Part shown: piece after piece, positions 54,656 to 64,000 of the stretch
Position numbering within the stretch: position 1 is the stretch's first letter
Layout of the letters: the number at the start of each line of letters is the position of its first letter
Assembly (NCBI GenBank): GCA_905331475.1
Contig: CAJNYU010003342.1
Location: forward strand, 140,586 to 204,585
Direction: 5' to 3'
DNA: 64,000 nt
DNA from: Rotaria socialis
Lineage: Eukaryota; Rotifera; Eurotatoria; Philodinida; Philodinidae
Program-made: the position numbers and the translations under genes
Notes under the pieces: generated by a model
Databases searched by the model: none
The model's input: the letters and a program-made list of their open reading frames with translations, nothing else
Told to the model about the DNA's origin: nothing

Positions 54656-55379
54656 AGTTCAAACGTCTGCCGTTTCCCCCTTGTAAATAATTTATAATAG
54701 ACATAATTGGCTTCGAACTATTTGAGTTGACCATGAGTCGAAGTAAGAAAATCAATAGAATTACGGAGTACGACAGGTATGCAATCAGCAATTAGATCAT
54801 TAGTTAGTTCAGTCATATTTTCAGGTTCTTTGAATAGTGTTTCAAGTAAATATAATTTATCGATCAAATGAGTACGAAGTAGCCGTACTGCATTGAATAT
54901 GATCTGACATTAGTCACTTTATCTTCATTAGAGAACTTTGAAATATTTGTAATAGAACTTTTGACGAACAAAATAGTCGTCTTTTGAGGATTCATTCAAG
55001 TAGATAGCAGTCACGAGAATAACGAATGATATCATATAAGGCGATGTAAGTTTCATCTCGTCTACTAACAGTTTCAAAATGATAATGATTCGAAAATAGA
55101 GTTTCTAACTGTTTTCGAAGAATATCACAACGAATAGTAAGATCATGATATTAGTCATGATGGTTATACCTTTTAATAATTTGATTATAAAAATGTTGAA
55201 CGTCTATCAAGCAAAAAAATTGACAATCATCTTCAAGAACGCTGCTTATAACCAACGTTTTAAAAAATATGATACAATTTTTTTCTCTGGCTAATGGCTT
55301 ATTCTCATTTACTACCACTCGACGAGCTCATAAACCTTGTAGATGAAATTAACCGATGGACTTGAAATATGATTAGTTT

Positions 55380-55960
55380 TTGGCAGTTGGTGGGGTTAGT
55401 TCCAGTAACTTTAAACGAGTCTCGTGGCAAAGGTCACACCAACCGGAACAGCATTGTAGATTGAAGGATGGCTCCGCGATTTTCTACTGGAAATTTTTCT
55501 TTGAGACGTATCTGTCGACAATTTGTGGTCCCGGACATATTGTCGACACAGGCGAAAGTGCTTGGACCAAGTGTCAATATAACAAAGGGTGAATATAAAA
55601 CTCTTTCATAGTTAAAATATCTCTCTCTCCTCTCTTTTATAGTCGTTTTGTGAATGCTCATAGGTATTTGGTGGAATAGATCGTACTACTAGAGAATGCT
55701 TTGCTGTTCCTATGGAAAAGCGGACTGTCAATACTCTCCTACCAATCAGCCATGAGTTTATTTTACCAGGTACGACCATCCTCGGTGATCAATGGACTGT
55801 TTACAATAACATCTCGGGGCAGACCGAAATGGTTATCAGCATCAAACTGTTAATCATTTGTTACATTTTATTGATCCTGGAGCACATGTGCATGTGTATC
55901 AAAAGAAAGAAAACAGCAAATGGTCAATACAACAGTCTTCTTTCCATTTATTTGACATAA
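55380..55960 (+). mobile_element. Degraded Merlin/IS1595-type transposase
   Basis: Fragments of a DDE transposase of the ISXO2/IS1016-like superfamily (eukaryotic Merlin) are spread over different frames. The first is GPGHIVDTGESAWTKCQYNKG, the first-Asp region, where the family usually has E-I/V-D-E-S and here the spacing is altered. Then come VFGGIDRTTRECFAVPMEKR and ILPGTTILGDQWTVYNNIS, the second-Asp region, and NGYQHQTVNHLLHFIDPGAH in yet another frame. The string GGTGAATAT...TTTTATAG (55587-55641) between blocks looks like a small intron. At least two frame changes (near 55660 and 55820) make it non-functional. No terminal inverted repeats were found, and the third catalytic region is not readable. 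Confidence 0.75.
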
Positions 55961-56438
55961 TTCATGTGGCGAAAAAAGTTTGGTGATAGACCCCTAGAAA
56001 ACCTTATTCGATGTATTCGTGACCTTTATTTTGCCGTTTGAGTTTTTTTAAAATAAAACAAAACTTGCTGTAAGCTAATATTTTCTCTCTATTCGTAATA
56101 GAGAGACATCTTTTGCATTTATCGCATGTTTATAGAGAGAATGTGTGCACCAATCAAAAATCTCCTTCGCTACTGATGATCACTGTAATGGAGTGTATGC
56201 GCATCGTCAGAAGTACAAAATAAACAAAAATTCATTTTTGGAAATCAACTTTGAAAATTGTTTTCGTCGTGTCAACATATTGTTCAATCGAATAAGGTGT
56301 GTACAATAGTGGAGAAAAATAGAGTCTTTAACAAAGACTCTTTGTCAATTATTATTTCATTGTTCTTTCACAATATTTCTATCGCACATGACACATAACT
56401 TTTCGATTATTCACATAGACACATTGTATCACGGAGCG
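55961..56438. other. Promoter-side flank of cullin-1
   Basis: 478 bp between the transposase relic and the CUL1 start. A short self-complementary stretch (TCTCTCTATTCGTAATAGAGAGA, near 56083-56105) is visible. No other feature. Confidence 0.45.
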
Positions 56439-62724
<6,286 letters not shown>

Positions 62725-63673
62725 GATATTTAATCAAGTGATGGATGCGAAAAAAGCGTCGAAAAATTTAACTTTGATCTATTTTTTTCTTGGAAAATCG
62801 AATAAAAATGTTTTTTTATAATACCATCACATACTTAACTGTAAAACGATGAAATTGAAAAGAAAATCAAAACCTGGTGTTCCTTTAGATTGAAATGAAA
62901 ATTTTCGACGTCTTTTTCATTCTTCACCTATGACAATAAAAACTTCGGATTTTCTTTCCAAATCTTTCCTTTCTATTCATATCTATGGTTCTTAGTAAAT
63001 TCTCTTTCATTAATTAAGTTTAAATAACAGACAGATACATTTAAGACATCAAAACTTCTTATTGATGTAATAATCATGGAAACAACATTGTTAGTATTCT
63101 TCTCCTGTGTACTCTTTCTTTTATTGAACCGTCCATCTTTATTTCTTCTGAACAACCCAGTTAAATTTATCTTATAATCAGCTCAAATGTTTATGTTGTG
63201 CGTTTCCTATTCAAGATGATGCTATCTCTCTCTCTTTCTTTTTTTTTATTTCCCTATATATTTTTTCCTGTGGGTTGTAACATTTTTCTTTCTCTTTTTA
63301 TTTTTGCTTCGGTTTCTGCTTTGCTGATATGAAATAACCTAGAGATACTTATAAAAAGCATGAAGTTTCATTCGCAAGAAAGTTCCAGATCTTCATCGAG
63401 AAATCAATCTCTATCGTGCAATAATTCGAAAGTATATGTGATCTTGTTTCATAAGTAACTGTCTTTCATATTGATGAAAGACTAAAGTAAACATACAAGC
63501 AGTTGAAGGCTCTATTGAAAATAGAAAAAAAATGGAATTGAATGTTCAACGAAAAAAAGACAATTAATTCAATATAGGTAATCTATGAGAACATTGAATA
63601 ATATACAGCGTAGTCTATCTTAAATGAATAAATATTGAACGGTTGAAATGAATGAATGAATGAAGTCAAGTGT
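62725..63673. other. Intergenic, downstream of cullin-1
   Basis: It begins with the CUL1 3' UTR and its AATAAA. The rest is AT-rich with pyrimidine runs near 63225-63300 and a GAAT repeat near 63645-63662. No gene seen. Confidence 0.5.
62801..62806 (+). terminator. Polyadenylation signal AATAAA, CUL1
   Basis: AATAAA lies 77 nt after the CUL1 stop, the first canonical signal downstream. Confidence 0.55.
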
Positions 63674-64000
63674 TTATGGAAAATAGTTTTGAACTGCAGT
63701 GAATGACGCTGCCAGATAAAAATTTCGTATGATTGAATGTTTTTTTTTGATGATCAAGAAATTCTTAGCTGATACTGTTTGTAAGTAACTACTGAAAGTC
63801 GCTCTACTATCATGGTATTGATGACTTTTTAAATACTTGTTTTTGTTAACTAAATCAGATGTTCCATATTTGCATTACTCTGGTCTTGTACTCTTCCTAA
63901 AAGAAAAAATGGGCGCTTTAAAAGGAAATTACCTTCTATCTTTTCATTTTCGACGAGTCCATTAGCTTGCTCATAAAAATCATCCAATCGCTTTTCAATC
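63674..64000 (-). CDS. Possible 3' end of a gene running in from the right edge
   Basis: On the minus strand 64000-63933 reads an open, Glu/Lys-rich stretch (IEKRLDDFYEQANGLVENEK) ending at a GTAATT donor. A candidate acceptor (TTTAG, ending 63850) opens a frame that stays open for about 57 codons to a TAA at 63674-63676, in matching phase. The first piece looks like a helical coding exon; the second has no recognisable motif and may be chance. The sequence beyond the window is needed to decide. Confidence 0.3.

Larger units (their letters stand above)
53532..55379. other. Intergenic region with foldback elements
   Basis: No gene. From left to right it holds a perfect 11-bp hairpin (54001-54030), a large near-perfect foldback element with one undetermined base (54087-54360), a cluster of ACTTGAAGTA-like motifs (54509-54655), and AT-rich sequence without features leading to the Merlin relic. 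Confidence 0.6.

Overview
This window is animal genomic DNA: AT-rich, with genes split by many small introns (mostly 45-80 nt, GT..AG) and a metazoan gene set (NKX6 homeobox, nicastrin, HGSNAT, WDR47, TMEM216, APLF). The very short introns, the splice-acceptor-like AG found a few bases before several start codons, the degraded DNA transposons and a fragment resembling the C-terminal end of a GPCR would fit a rotifer, probably a bdelloid. That placement is inference, because nothing in the window proves the phylum. Exon structures were read by hand. In every multi-exon model given here the exon lengths sum to a whole number of codons ending at a stop.

Layout. 1-3.1 kb: no gene, one strong hairpin and a GPCR-like fragment. 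3.1-5.3 kb (-): nicastrin. 6.2-6.7 kb (+): TMEM216-type ciliary membrane protein. 7.7-10.3 kb (-): NKX6 homeobox gene with a 17-nt microexon inside the homeobox. 11.6-12.5 kb (-): theta-like glutathione S-transferase. 12.8 kb (+): possible 74-aa membrane peptide. 13.4-17.2 kb (-): WDR47, 13 exons. 17.2-22.5 kb: 5.3 kb without a recognisable gene.

22.5-32.5 kb is a block of four minus-strand genes: TIMM17, HGSNAT, APLF, CHD1L. APLF and CHD1L are only 192 bp apart, with no AATAAA between them and a splice-acceptor AG directly against the CHD1L ATG. Both proteins belong to families that read poly(ADP-ribose) at DNA breaks (PBZ fingers and a macro domain), and this CHD1L also carries a C-terminal BRCT domain that human CHD1L lacks. 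This pair is the most interesting feature of the window.

34 kb (+): a truncated kinesin-13 pseudogene in a repeat-rich 5-kb stretch with foldback elements. 39.4-42.6 kb (-): an unrecognised 629-aa coiled-coil protein. 43.3-44.8 kb (+): an unrecognised single-pass membrane protein, divergent from it. 45.5-48.5 kb (-): XPR1 phosphate exporter. 48.5-52.6 kb: no gene. 52.6-53.5 kb (-): an unrecognised 247-aa protein. 54-56 kb: a near-perfect foldback element with an N in its loop and a degraded Merlin-type transposase. 56.4-62.7 kb (+): cullin-1, 17 exons. The right edge may hold the 3' end of another minus-strand gene.

Apart from the APLF-CHD1L pair, neighbouring genes belong to unrelated pathways (gamma-secretase, ciliary gate, transcription, detoxification, microtubules, mitochondrial import, lysosomal heparan sulfate breakdown, phosphate export, ubiquitination), as expected for ordinary eukaryotic gene order.
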